A stretch of DNA of 64,000 bases from Jejuia sp. UBA6058 (GCA_002428965.1 DIYI01000018.1:1-64000); one strand, 5' to 3'; shown: positions 16,286 to 25,392, counted from the first letter of the stretch. The notes: generated by a model not told the origin, from the letters alone. Numbers and translations: made by a program.

Positions 16286-19117
16286 TTGAATAAACGTTTT
16301 TTAACTTACTTATTGTTACTGGCAACAATTTTTTTTGGTTTTGGCCAAAATAAAATTAGGGTTGAGGCTAATTTTGATATGCATAAAAAACTTATTCATA
16401 TCAATCAAAATATAATCTACACGAACACTTCAAATGATACACTTAGTACTATTTATTTAAATGATTGGGGCAATAGTTTTGCCGCAAAAGACACCGAACT
16501 TGCAATAAGGTTAGCCGACGAATATATTAATAAATTTCATCTGGCAAAAGATACAGATCGCGGTTATTCCAACATTGCCGCAATAATTCAAGGTACAGAC
16601 AGTTTGCATTATGAACACCTGAAAGGCCAAATTGATATTATAGAAGTTAAATTAAAGAAACCTCTTTTACCAAAGCAACGTTATAATATAGATTTAAGTT
16701 ATTTAATTAAGGTTCCAAGCGACAAGTTTACGGGCTATGGTTTTACAAAAACCGGAGACTTTAATTTACGCTATTGGTATATTTCTCCTGCTATTTATAA
16801 TTCTGAATGGCAGTATTTTAGCAATAAAAAATTAAATGATTTGTTTACTCCGAAATCTGATATTGAGATTAAAGCTACCTACTCCAAAGACTTTAAACTA
16901 ATTTCGGAGTTAAATCTTGTTGATACGTTTGAAAAGGATTCTACATTAACTACAATTCTTAAAGGCAAGAATAGAATTAATGATAAGCTCTATTTAAGCA
17001 AAGATTCCAAATTTCGATCAATAAAGAATGACAAGATTGAACTTGTTTCGGACCTATACGACAATAATTTACAAGTTGTAGACAAGGTTTTAATTAATGA
17101 AAAAGTAATAAATTATATCATTGAAAATTTGGGAGATTACCCGCATGAGAAATTACTTTTAACTGAAATTGATAATGCGAACGACCCTGTTTATGGTCTA
17201 ACTTCCTTACCTAAAGTTTTACAACCTTTCCCAGATTCTTTCGAGTATGAAATGCGTTTGCTTAAAGTGGCGCTTCATAATTACTTAGAAAACACACTCC
17301 TTGTAAATCCAAGAAAAGAACAATGGTTATTAGATGGTATTCAAATTTATTTTCTGATAAAGTACATTGAAGAGTTTTATCCTGATATGAAGTTTTTAGG
17401 AAAGCTTGCAAATATTTGGGGAATTAGATCTTTTCATGCCGCTGATTTACATTATAATGACAAATATACTTTGGCATTTATGAGTATGGCCAGAACCAAC
17501 AGGGATCAACCGCTGACTATGCAAAAGGATTCCTTATTGAAGTTTAACAGCAATATTGCCAATAAGTATAAGGCAGGCATTGGCCTAAGATACTTAGACT
17601 ATTTTATCAATCATGATGTTTTAGAGCATGCAGTAAAGCCTTTTTTATTGGCCAATAAGCTGAAAGAAACATCTACCAAAGAATTTGAGGAATTTTTAAA
17701 ATCTAAAACAGATAAAAATATAGATTGGTTTTTTAACGATTATCTCAGTACAAGACAAAAGATTGATTTTAAAATAAAAAAGGTAGATAAAACAAAAGAT
17801 TTTATATCCTTAACTATAAAGAACAAGAGAAACAATAGTATGCCCGTGTCGCTTTACACTCTTAAAAAAGATAGTGTAGTTTCAAAGTTCTGGATTGAAG
17901 ATGTTCAAAAGGAAAAACGAATTACGATACCAAGAAATAATGCTGATAAATTAGTTCTTAATTATCAAAATAAAATTCCAGAGTTTAATTTAAGAGATAA
18001 TTGGAAATCATTAAAGGGATTCTTTTTTAATAATAAACCTCTCCAATTTAGAGTATTTCAAGATGTAGAAGACCCGAATTATAATCAAGTGTTTTTTATG
18101 CCAATTGTTGAGTTTAACAACATTTATGATGGTTTGAATTTAGGTGCTAAGATGTACAATAAAACAGTATTAAGGAGAAATTTCAATTATAGAATTCAAC
18201 CGCAATATTCATTAGGTTCTCAAACTTTAACGGGAGGCGCTTCTGCCTTTATGACACATTATTTTGAAAACACAAATATGTTTGCGCTAACCTATGGGGC
18301 AAGTTTTAGTTATAGGTCTTACGCGGAAGACTTGTTTGTAAGCAGAACGATACCTTCTTTATCCTTTCAATTTCGACAAAATGACGATTTTAGATCGAAT
18401 AAAAGACAGCTTCTTCGTTTACGATTTTTAGACATAAATAGAGATAGAAATCCACTAAACCCAGATAGTAGTGAAGAGCCTGATTATAGTGTTTTTAATG
18501 CAAGATATATACATTCCAATGATAATTTGATAAACTTTAGCAAGTGGTCGGCAGATTTCCAATTAGCCAGGACATTTAGTAAATTATCCTTTAATTATGA
18601 GTTTAGAAAATTATTTGAAAGTAATAGACAGCTTAACCTGCGTTTCTTTTCCGGTATCTTTTTAGATAATAATAATGAAGCTGACTCTAACTTTTTCAGT
18701 TTTGCATTGGATAGACCTACGGATTATTTGTTTGAATATAATTATTTAGGAAGATCTGAAGACACAGGTATATTTAGTCAACAATTTATTGAGGCAGAAG
18801 GTGGTTTTAAGTCTCAATTAGAAGTTCCTTTTGCTAATCAATGGATGAGTACCCTTAATGTGAGCACAAGTATATGGCGTTATATTTTAGCTTATGGTGA
18901 TATTGGTTTGGTGAAAAATAAATTTAATTCTGCAAAATTTGTTTATGATTCAGGAATAAGAATCAACCTAGTGACAGATTATTTTGAGGTTTATTTTCCA
19001 GTATATTCCAATTTAGGTTGGGAAATAGGACAGCCTAACTATGATCAAAAAATAAGATTTAAATTTACGGTTGATCCCGAATCTCTTCTAGGATTGTTTA
19101 GGAGGCGCTGGTATTAG
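16286..19117 (+). CDS. M1-peptidase-like protein fused to an outer-membrane barrel; zinc motif lost
   Basis: The 943-residue protein starts at TTG 16286, which directly yields a signal peptide (MNKRFLTYLLLLATIFFGFGQ); no ATG lies nearby. The first 500 residues match the layout of M1 (gluzincin) aminopeptidases: a beta-sandwich and then a helical region. At the expected zinc site the sequence is ALHNYLENTLLVNPRK followed by EQWLLDGIQIYF (His331, Glu335, Asp350). The HExxH motif has become HNYLE and the third ligand Glu is replaced by Asp, four residues too close. It therefore looks catalytically dead. From about residue 570 onward there are long amphipathic strands ending in a C-terminal RRRWY, consistent with an outer-membrane beta-barrel. 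A role in surface peptide handling or barrel-anchored binding is inference. Confidence 0.7.
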   Translation: MNKRFLTYLLLLATIFFGFGQNKIRVEANFDMHKKLIHINQNIIYTNTSNDTLSTIYLNDWGNSFAAKDTELAIRLADEYINKFHLAKDTDRGYSNIAAIIQGTDSLHYEHLKGQIDIIEVKLKKPLLPKQRYNIDLSYLIKVPSDKFTGYGFTKTGDFNLRYWYISPAIYNSEWQYFSNKKLNDLFTPKSDIEIKATYSKDFKLISELNLVDTFEKDSTLTTILKGKNRINDKLYLSKDSKFRSIKNDKIELVSDLYDNNLQVVDKVLINEKVINYIIENLGDYPHEKLLLTEIDNANDPVYGLTSLPKVLQPFPDSFEYEMRLLKVALHNYLENTLLVNPRKEQWLLDGIQIYFLIKYIEEFYPDMKFLGKLANIWGIRSFHAADLHYNDKYTLAFMSMARTNRDQPLTMQKDSLLKFNSNIANKYKAGIGLRYLDYFINHDVLEHAVKPFLLANKLKETSTKEFEEFLKSKTDKNIDWFFNDYLSTRQKIDFKIKKVDKTKDFISLTIKNKRNNSMPVSLYTLKKDSVVSKFWIEDVQKEKRITIPRNNADKLVLNYQNKIPEFNLRDNWKSLKGFFFNNKPLQFRVFQDVEDPNYNQVFFMPIVEFNNIYDGLNLGAKMYNKTVLRRNFNYRIQPQYSLGSQTLTGGASAFMTHYFENTNMFALTYGASFSYRSYAEDLFVSRTIPSLSFQFRQNDDFRSNKRQLLRLRFLDINRDRNPLNPDSSEEPDYSVFNARYIHSNDNLINFSKWSADFQLARTFSKLSFNYEFRKLFESNRQLNLRFFSGIFLDNNNEADSNFFSFALDRPTDYLFEYNYLGRSEDTGIFSQQFIEAEGGFKSQLEVPFANQWMSTLNVSTSIWRYILAYGDIGLVKNKFNSAKFVYDSGIRINLVTDYFEVYFPVYSNLGWEIGQPNYDQKIRFKFTVDPESLLGLFRRRWY

Positions 19118-19127
19118 AATATTGTTA

Positions 19128-19166
19128 GTTTTTATTATGTTTTATTTAACATTTTTCAATAAAAAC
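19128..19166. terminator. Weak hairpin after the M1-like gene
   Basis: Outer arms 19128-19136 and 19158-19166 plus inner arms 19137-19141 and 19148-19152 can pair, with a bulge and adjacent T-runs. This could end transcription, but the stem is AT-rich and interrupted. Confidence 0.35.
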
Positions 19167-19219
19167 AAATAATATCCTAATTTAATGTGATTTCAACACT
19201 TTTTTAAGACTCGGTTTAA

Positions 19220-19250
19220 TTGCAAAAGTGCGGGGTATTTATTACTTTTG
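19220..19250 (+). promoter_or_regulatory. Consensus Bacteroidota promoter for the E1 gene
   Basis: TTG at 19220-19222, a 20-nt spacer, then TACTTTTG at 19243-19250 match the TTG-N19/20-TAnnTTTG promoter of the housekeeping Bacteroidota sigma factor. The E1 start codon follows 23 nt later. Confidence 0.75.
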
Positions 19251-19273
19251 CAAGCGCTTGAACCGACTTAGTA

Positions 19274-21685
19274 ATGCAACCACTTATCGATTTGAAAAAC
19301 AACCTATCTTTTGACGATTTTAAAGCTGAAGTTTTAAACGATTACAAAATGGCGGTTCAAAGTCGAGAATGTAGTTTGTTGGGGCGTCGTGAAGTACTGA
19401 CAGGCAAAGCGAAGTTTGGCATTTTTGGAGACGGTAAAGAAGTGCCACAATTAGCGATGGCAAAAGCCTTTAAAAAAGGCGATTGGCGCTCTGGTTATTA
19501 CAGAGATCAAACCTTTATGATGGCCATTGGCGAATTAACGGTAGAGCAATTTTTTGCAGGTTTGTATGCTAACACGAATTTAGAGTTAGAGCCCATGTCT
19601 GCTGGTCGCCAAATGGGCGGACACTTTGTAACACATAGCATTGACGAAAATGGTAATTGGAAAGACTTAACGAAACAGTATAATTCAAGCGCAGACATTT
19701 CCCCCACGGCTGGACAAATGCCGCGTCTTTTAGGTTTAGCACAAGCTTCAAAAATATTTAAAGAAGTTAAAGATATCAATACCACTAGGTTTTCAAGTGG
19801 AGGAAATGAAGTTGCATGGGGAACTATAGGAAATGCAAGTACAAGTGAAGGTTTATTTTTGGAGACTATAAATGCAGCAGGTGTACTTCAAATACCAATG
19901 GTTACAAGTATTTGGGATGATGAATACGGTATTTCAGTGCACGCAAAATATCAAACTACAAAGGAAGATATTTCTGCAATTCTTAGTGGTTTCCAAAGGG
20001 ACAAAAACAATAAAGGTTTTGAAATTTTAAGGGTTAAAGGATGGGATTATGCTAACCTGATTCAGACATATTTAGAAGCTGGAGCGATAGCAAGAGAGGA
20101 GCATGTACCTGTTTTAATACATGTAACTGAACTTACACAGCCTCAAGGACATTCTACTTCTGGCTCTCATGAACGTTACAAAAGTGGTGAACGCTTGCAA
20201 TGGGAATCTGAGCATGATTGCAATAAAAAAATGCGTGAATGGATTATTGAGAGTGGTATTGCAACTAATGAAACGCTTACCAATATTGAGCGCACCATAA
20301 AACGAGAAGTTAAGCAACTTAAAACTAAAGCGTGGAACACCTTTTTAGCACCTATAAAAAAAGAGCAAAACGACCTTGTTGGTTTACTTAAAAAGACAGC
20401 TAAAGCTAGTATGAATGGTGTTTTTATAGCTAAATTATTGGAAAGTTTATCAGCAATACATGAGCCAACCAGAAAAGATATTCTTTCTCATGCTAGAAAA
20501 GCATTACGATTTCTAATTGGTGAAACTAATGGAGAAAGCTCTAAGCTTCAAGATTGGATAAATGATTGTTTTAAGCACACGCAACCAGAGTTTAGCTCTC
20601 ATTTATATTGTGAGACAGATAAGTCTGCGCTTCATGTTACTGAAGTAAAACCAGTTTATGATGATAGTTCTGAATTGGTTGATGGAAGGATTATTATAAG
20701 AGACAATTTTGATGCCATTTTCGGGAAGTATCCTCAAGCTTTAGTTTTTGGAGAGGATTCGGGTAATATTGGAGATGTAAATCAAGGATTGGAAGGGCTT
20801 CAGGAAAAATATGGAGAACTACGAGTTGCAGATACAGGTATTCGAGAAGCTACAATTATAGGGCAAGGTATTGGTTTAGCTTTAAGAGGCCTACGCCCTA
20901 TAGCAGAGATTCAGTATTTAGATTACATGCTTTATGCGTTGAACGTAATTAGTGATGATCTTGCCAGCTTACATTACAGAACTAAAGGAAGGCAAAAAGC
21001 ACCATTAATTATTAGAACAAGAGGTCATAGGTTAGAGGGAATTTGGCATTCTGGCTCTCAAATGGGAGGACTTTTGCATTTGATGCGTGGTGTACTAGTT
21101 TTAGTACCAAGAAATATGACCAAGGCAGCAGGATTTTATAATACACTTCTGGAAAGTGACGAACCAGCTTTGGTTGTAGAATGCTTAAATGGATACAGAT
21201 TAAAAGAGCGTCGCCCAAATAATATAGGCAACTTTAAAACGCCTATTGGTGTTGTAGAAACGGTTAAGGAGGGTAAAGATATTACTTTGGTATCATATGG
21301 TTCTACATTACGTTTGGTAGAACAAGCTGCTAAAGAATTACTGGCCGTAGGTATTGATGCTGAAATTATAGATATTCAGTCTCTATTACCGCTAGACACT
21401 AATCAAGATATAGTAAAAAGCATAGCGAAAACCAATCGCATAATGGTTATAGATGAAGATGTTCCAGGTGGGGCATCGGCTTATATCATGGATGATATTC
21501 TAAACAGGCAAAATGCATTTCAACATTTGGATAGTGCTCCTAAAACACTCTCGGCTAAAGCGCATAGGCCAGCATATGGAAATGATGGTGATTATTTTTC
21601 CAAACCTTCAACAGAGGATATTTTTGAAGCTGTTTATGAGGTTATGCACGAATTGAGCCCTATTGATTTTCCAAAACTCCGATAA
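19274..21685 (+). CDS. Fused alpha/beta subunit of a 2-oxoacid (branched-chain type) dehydrogenase E1
   Basis: The 803-residue protein joins an E1-alpha-like half (about 1-440) with an E1-beta half (about 465-803: FGEDSGNIGDV, ADTGIREATIIGQG, VDEDVPGGASAYI-type core). The enzyme decarboxylates a 2-oxo acid on thiamine diphosphate and passes the acyl group to a lipoyl E2. Branched-chain 2-oxoacids are the likely substrate; this supplies precursors of the iso-fatty acids typical of the group. In the cofactor-binding region the usual Asp and Asn metal ligands appear exchanged: Asn187 (GNASTSEG) and Asp216 (WDDEYG). The single-chain form is common in Bacteroidota. No E2 or E3 gene is adjacent. 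Confidence 0.88.
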   Translation: MQPLIDLKNNLSFDDFKAEVLNDYKMAVQSRECSLLGRREVLTGKAKFGIFGDGKEVPQLAMAKAFKKGDWRSGYYRDQTFMMAIGELTVEQFFAGLYANTNLELEPMSAGRQMGGHFVTHSIDENGNWKDLTKQYNSSADISPTAGQMPRLLGLAQASKIFKEVKDINTTRFSSGGNEVAWGTIGNASTSEGLFLETINAAGVLQIPMVTSIWDDEYGISVHAKYQTTKEDISAILSGFQRDKNNKGFEILRVKGWDYANLIQTYLEAGAIAREEHVPVLIHVTELTQPQGHSTSGSHERYKSGERLQWESEHDCNKKMREWIIESGIATNETLTNIERTIKREVKQLKTKAWNTFLAPIKKEQNDLVGLLKKTAKASMNGVFIAKLLESLSAIHEPTRKDILSHARKALRFLIGETNGESSKLQDWINDCFKHTQPEFSSHLYCETDKSALHVTEVKPVYDDSSELVDGRIIIRDNFDAIFGKYPQALVFGEDSGNIGDVNQGLEGLQEKYGELRVADTGIREATIIGQGIGLALRGLRPIAEIQYLDYMLYALNVISDDLASLHYRTKGRQKAPLIIRTRGHRLEGIWHSGSQMGGLLHLMRGVLVLVPRNMTKAAGFYNTLLESDEPALVVECLNGYRLKERRPNNIGNFKTPIGVVETVKEGKDITLVSYGSTLRLVEQAAKELLAVGIDAEIIDIQSLLPLDTNQDIVKSIAKTNRIMVIDEDVPGGASAYIMDDILNRQNAFQHLDSAPKTLSAKAHRPAYGNDGDYFSKPSTEDIFEAVYEVMHELSPIDFPKLR

Positions 21686-21719
21686 TAATACTATTTTAGG
21701 TTTCTAAATATAGTAGTTC

Positions 21720-22892
21720 TTGTTTCCAGATTTTAATATCCACAGTACGCCTTTGTTTATGTTAGTGCTTCAAAGTCTTGTCTTTGCGGTTCTACTTTTT
21801 ATTAAATATAAGAACAAGAGGAATATCTCCGATTTATTTTTAGGTTTAATTTTGCTTTTAACCTGTTATAATCAAACCTGTTATACTGTTGGCTTCATGG
21901 GATGGTATAATGAGTATAGAACTACAAAAATCAACTACTTTTTATATAATATAGCCATAGCGTTGGCTCCACTTATTTATCTCTATGTTAAATCGGTTAC
22001 CACGTCTAATTTTAAATTTCAAAGAAAACACTGGTGGCATTTTTATTTAGCTATATCTTTTATAGTTTATCGTGCTTCTATATTTATTTATGATGCTTCA
22101 CAACCTGGGTTTCATGAAACACAAAACGGAGTTCTTAAAATAAAGTTGGATGAAGCGATAATTCAACCGGTAATGGGGTATATAGAATTTCCATTTATGC
22201 TGCTATATCTAGCATTTACACTGCAGCTATTTTATAATTATAGAAAAAGAATCAAACAATATTTTTCTAATACCTATAAATTGGAGTTGAATTGGATACT
22301 AAGTTTTCTACTACTATTCTCAATATTGTTTTTGTATGATATGGTACAGACAATTGTTGACCATTATTTTATTGATTTGAGTTATTTACAACGTTGGTGG
22401 TTAAGTCTCCTTTCGGCAATGGTTACCTTATACATTGGTATAAAAGGTTATTTTACAGACACCACTAAATTGAATAAACTCAATTTTACCTTCTCCCCTA
22501 GTCTTGAAGCCATACCGCAGGTTTCAGAGGATGATAGTTCTAAATCTATCTCAGAAAATGATATTGAAATTGTAAAATCTCTTATGGAAAAAGACAAGGT
22601 ATTTTTAAACCCCGAACTTAACCTTTCTGATATGGCACAACAGGCAAAAATGTCTAGAGGCCAACTTTCAGAAGTTATCAATTCTGGTTTTCATCAAAAT
22701 TTTAATGACTTTGTAAATTCCTATCGCGTCAATGCCTTTAAAAACATGATTAAAGAAAATAAGCATCAACAACTTTCTCTGTTAGGTATTGCACAAGAAT
22801 GTGGCTTTAATAGTAAGGCAACTTTCAATCGTGTTTTTAAAAAGCTTACTGAAATTTCCCCTTCGGAATATTTGAAATCTATCACAACTTAA
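21720..22892 (+). CDS. AraC-type regulator with an N-terminal seven-helix membrane domain
   Basis: The 390-residue protein has about seven hydrophobic helices in residues 12-245 and then a linker and an AraC/XylS DNA-binding domain at about 285-388 (LSDMAQQAKMSRGQLSEVIN, then LGIAQECGFNSKATFNRVFK). The second helix-turn-helix ends in the family motif SPSEYLKS. Such membrane-bound AraC proteins are thought to sense signals at the membrane. The start TTG 21720 keeps the external N-terminal tail; ATG at 21759 (residue 14) is the alternative. Downstream lies the doxX operon, preceded by spaced direct repeats that could be its binding sites. Confidence 0.88.
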   Translation: MFPDFNIHSTPLFMLVLQSLVFAVLLFIKYKNKRNISDLFLGLILLLTCYNQTCYTVGFMGWYNEYRTTKINYFLYNIAIALAPLIYLYVKSVTTSNFKFQRKHWWHFYLAISFIVYRASIFIYDASQPGFHETQNGVLKIKLDEAIIQPVMGYIEFPFMLLYLAFTLQLFYNYRKRIKQYFSNTYKLELNWILSFLLLFSILFLYDMVQTIVDHYFIDLSYLQRWWLSLLSAMVTLYIGIKGYFTDTTKLNKLNFTFSPSLEAIPQVSEDDSSKSISENDIEIVKSLMEKDKVFLNPELNLSDMAQQAKMSRGQLSEVINSGFHQNFNDFVNSYRVNAFKNMIKENKHQQLSLLGIAQECGFNSKATFNRVFKKLTEISPSEYLKSITT

Positions 22893-22910
22893 GACGTCTC
22901 AAATCGTATT

Positions 22911-22939
22911 TTAAGTCTTCCTAACACGCTTTAAGTCGT
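22911..22939. promoter_or_regulatory. Direct repeats, possible AraC-type operator
   Basis: TTAAGTCTT at 22911-22919 and TTAAGTCGT at 22931-22939 start 20 bp apart, about two helical turns, a spacing common for AraC-family sites. They lie between the AraC gene and doxX. Confidence 0.4.
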
Positions 22940-22951
22940 TCATCGGTTGAT

Positions 22952-22993
22952 AATGTTTCAATTTTGTCTTGTTGAACAAAAACATGAAACGTT
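22952..22993. repeat. Imperfect inverted repeat before doxX
   Basis: Arms 22952-22960 and 22985-22993 pair with one mismatch in nine. Inner arms 22962-22967 and 22976-22981 pair perfectly. The repeat ends at the base before the doxX ATG. It may be an operator or a translation-control hairpin. Confidence 0.45.
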
Positions 22994-23476
22994 ATGAAAA
23001 TCATTAAACTATTAATTACACCAACTTTACAAAAATATTGGATAGCCGATGCACTTTTTGCTATTATAAGATTTATATGCGGCATACTATTGGCGCTAGA
23101 TTTTGGAGCTGCAAAGTTTGGAATGCCTTGGACACCAGATGACAGAAATCTAAACTTATTTGAAGTTTCTGCTTGGTTCCCAGAAGATGTAGCCTCTTAC
23201 GGCGGAATTTTTGCAATTGCACCAATATTTTTTGCGTGGATGGGTGCTTTTAGTGAAGCTGTAGGCGGCATTCTACTAGCATTTGGCTTAAAGACACGAG
23301 TGTCTGCATTCTTGATTATGTGTACCATGTTGGTTGCCATCTTTATGCAGAAATGGGGACAAGGCACCTGGAGTTTACTACCTGCTATGAGCTTTTTATG
23401 GGTATCTATATATAATCTATTCTTGGGTTCAGGTCGATTTGGCTTGGACTATTTAATCTCAAAAAAATTAAAATAA
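22994..23476 (+). CDS. DoxX family membrane protein
   Basis: The 160-residue protein has four membrane helices (about 18-38, 74-100, 104-120, 128-148) with the DoxX-type IIRFICGILLALDFGAAKFG start. A conserved short motif with charged residues (PDDRNLNLFEVS) lies between helices one and two. DoxX proteins act in membrane redox or sulfur handling in some species, but this one's role is unknown. The start ATG at 22994 is chosen because an ATG at 22984 leads to an immediate stop. It is followed within 5 nt by a lipoprotein gene and then the GIN-domain gene, forming a probable three-gene operon downstream of the AraC regulator. Confidence 0.85.
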   Translation: MKIIKLLITPTLQKYWIADALFAIIRFICGILLALDFGAAKFGMPWTPDDRNLNLFEVSAWFPEDVASYGGIFAIAPIFFAWMGAFSEAVGGILLAFGLKTRVSAFLIMCTMLVAIFMQKWGQGTWSLLPAMSFLWVSIYNLFLGSGRFGLDYLISKKLK

Positions 23477-23481
23477 AAACT

Positions 23482-23880
23482 ATGAAAACTAAAATCTTTA
23501 TGATCGGCTTAATAACATCAATTGCATTATCGCTTTTCAATTGTGTTCAAGAAACTCATTTAAAAACCATTCGATTTAAATTGGATATGCGAAACGAAAC
23601 AATCGCCAATAAAGTTGGAGTTAGAGGCAATACTTCACCATTATCATGGAATGAAACATTTTACCTTACTGATGATAATAATGATAGTATTTATGAAGGA
23701 GAAATTAAACTCAACTCCGCAAGTTATGATATAGAATTCAAATTTGTGAATCAAGATGATAGCTTCGAATTACAAGACCAACCTAATAGAAGTATTCGCT
23801 TTGCATACAAACCAGAAATCATTATTTACGAGGCTACTTTCAATGATTCAAAACATATTAACATTCAAAAATTAAATTAA
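23482..23880 (+). CDS. Small lipoprotein with a starch-binding-like beta domain
   Basis: The 132-residue protein has a lipobox (LSLFNC, Cys21) and a mature domain of about 110 residues. The VGVRGNTSPLSW and LTDDNNDSIYEGEIKL stretches resemble the carbohydrate-binding/CBM20-like sandwich found at the C-terminus of some secreted flavobacterial enzymes. Here it stands alone, without a catalytic domain. The mature part contains no further Cys. It lies 5 nt after doxX and 1 nt before the GIN gene, so all three are probably translated from one message. Ligand binding is an inference. Confidence 0.65.
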   Translation: MKTKIFMIGLITSIALSLFNCVQETHLKTIRFKLDMRNETIANKVGVRGNTSPLSWNETFYLTDDNNDSIYEGEIKLNSASYDIEFKFVNQDDSFELQDQPNRSIRFAYKPEIIIYEATFNDSKHINIQKLN

Positions 23881-23881
23881 A

Positions 23882-24766
23882 ATGAAAACACTATTTACAT
23901 GCCTGCTTTTACTAGTAACTCTAGGATTTCAGGCTCAAATTAAAGGGAATAAACAAATAGAAACTAGAAATTATAGTTTTGATAACGTAACCGAAATTAA
24001 AATTAATTTATATGCTAAGGTGATTATAGATGCATCTGCTGAAGCAAGTTTAACTATAACTACAGATAATAACCTGTTCGATTATATTGATAAAGAAATA
24101 GTTGATGGAAAAATTCAGTTTGATCAAATAGAATGGATTCAACCTTCAGAAGACATTATCATTAAAATTGGAGCTCCTAAATTAAAACGTGTATTTCATG
24201 ACACTCATGACGTTACTAGAATTGTTAATTTCGATAGCGAGAGTTTAAATGTTACAGCACCAATTGGTACAATCATATTAGAAGGAAAGGTAAACGAATT
24301 ACGTTTAGGAAGCGAAATGTCAACTATAGATGCGTCTAAACTATTAGCGAACAAGGTTTATGTCAATCTTTGGAGTCGAGGCACTGTAAAGATAGGGCCA
24401 AAGGAAACCTTATGGGCCAAAATTTCTAAAAAAGGAAGGCTAATTTATGATACACAACCAGTAAATAAAACTATTAAGTATTATAACGATGGTGGTTCAG
24501 ATTACGAATTTGATTATGATAATCCAAAATTTATCAATTTCAAAATCAAGAATAATTCCATGAACAGAAACAACTTTTTTGTAATTGGACCTAAACCAGA
24601 TGGTAATACTTTTAGTTATGGTTTTCCGATGATGCCACAAGCAACTAGAAAAGAAAACTGGACAACAGGTACGAAGGTCTATAAAGTGAATAAACTTGGT
24701 TTTAGAAAACTTTTGATAACTATTAATGAAACAGATGAAAATCAGACTGTGAAATTATTTGATTAA
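23882..24766 (+). CDS. Exported head-GIN domain (DUF2807-type) protein
   Basis: The 294-residue protein has a signal peptide (about 1-19, ending LGFQAQ) and a repetitive right-handed beta structure. The characteristic TRNYSFDNVTEIKINLYAKV and EASLTITTDNNLFDYID segments lie near residues 28-65 and define the head-GIN family. Members are secreted or periplasmic proteins of unknown activity, often in cell-envelope operons. The C-terminal 90 residues (from about 205) are not recognised and include NRNNFFVIGPKPDG. It is the third gene of the doxX operon, one base after the lipoprotein gene. Confidence 0.75.
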   Translation: MKTLFTCLLLLVTLGFQAQIKGNKQIETRNYSFDNVTEIKINLYAKVIIDASAEASLTITTDNNLFDYIDKEIVDGKIQFDQIEWIQPSEDIIIKIGAPKLKRVFHDTHDVTRIVNFDSESLNVTAPIGTIILEGKVNELRLGSEMSTIDASKLLANKVYVNLWSRGTVKIGPKETLWAKISKKGRLIYDTQPVNKTIKYYNDGGSDYEFDYDNPKFINFKIKNNSMNRNNFFVIGPKPDGNTFSYGFPMMPQATRKENWTTGTKVYKVNKLGFRKLLITINETDENQTVKLFD

Positions 24767-24834
24767 TCAATAGAATAACAAAGCTTTGGTTTATGATTTG
24801 GTCTCTTTATCTTTAGCCAAAACCTAAAACATAT

Positions 24835-25308
24835 ATGAAAGCCGTAAATCTTCCTGAAATAAAAAAAGAACTTAATATGCTTTCCAGCATAGAACTACAA
24901 CAACTATGTTTAAGATTAGCAAGGTTTAAAAAGGAAAATAAAGAGCTTCTCACCTATCTGTTGTTCGAATCGCAAAGTGAAGCAGGATACATAGAAACTG
25001 TAAAACACTTTATAGACAATGAATTTGAATTGATTAACACCAATAATTTCTATTACATTAAAAAAAGTATTCGTAAGATTTTAAGAAATGTTAAGAAGTT
25101 TATTAGGTACTCTCAACAAAAGGAAACCGAAGTAGAACTTCTACTCTACTTTTGCAAAAAACTTCGAGATTTTAAACCTAGTATAAAACGGAGCACACAA
25201 CTTCAAAACATGTATTATCGACAATTGTCTATTGCTAAAAAGACTGTCTCAAAGTTACACGAAGATTTGCAACATGATTATACTATAATAATGGAAGATT
25301 TTGAATAA
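24835..25308 (+). CDS. Helical cytoplasmic protein, possibly DUF6155 family
   Basis: The 157-residue basic protein has no signal or membrane segment. It is almost wholly helical, with LSSIELQQLCLRLARFKKENKEL-type heptads near the start and a Lys-rich centre (KKSIRKILRNVKKFIRY). From memory it matches a flavobacterial family of unknown function (DUF6155), but that name is not confirmed here. A rho-independent terminator follows 19 nt after its stop, so it probably ends its transcript. It is separated from the GIN gene by 68 nt and may have its own promoter. Confidence 0.6.
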   Translation: MKAVNLPEIKKELNMLSSIELQQLCLRLARFKKENKELLTYLLFESQSEAGYIETVKHFIDNEFELINTNNFYYIKKSIRKILRNVKKFIRYSQQKETEVELLLYFCKKLRDFKPSIKRSTQLQNMYYRQLSIAKKTVSKLHEDLQHDYTIIMEDFE

Positions 25309-25326
25309 TAAGAGCTAGATAAAATT

Positions 25327-25356
25327 AAAAAATCCTCCAATTAAGGAGGATTTTTT
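25327..25356. terminator. Rho-independent terminator
   Basis: An 11-bp stem (25328-25338 with 25345-25355), with the GC-rich core TCCTCC/GGAGGA and a 6-nt loop, is followed by T-residues. It lies after the 24835 gene and is flanked by A and T runs, so it can also serve the convergent CAP gene. Confidence 0.85.
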
Positions 25357-25370
25357 GTTCTAAATCTGAA

Positions 25371-25392
25371 TTAATAACGCCTGTGTTATTAA
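25371..25392. repeat. 8-bp perfect AT-rich inverted repeat
   Basis: Arms 25371-25378 and 25385-25392 pair perfectly over a 6-nt loop. No T-run follows. It lies beside the terminator in a convergent intergenic gap. Confidence 0.35.
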
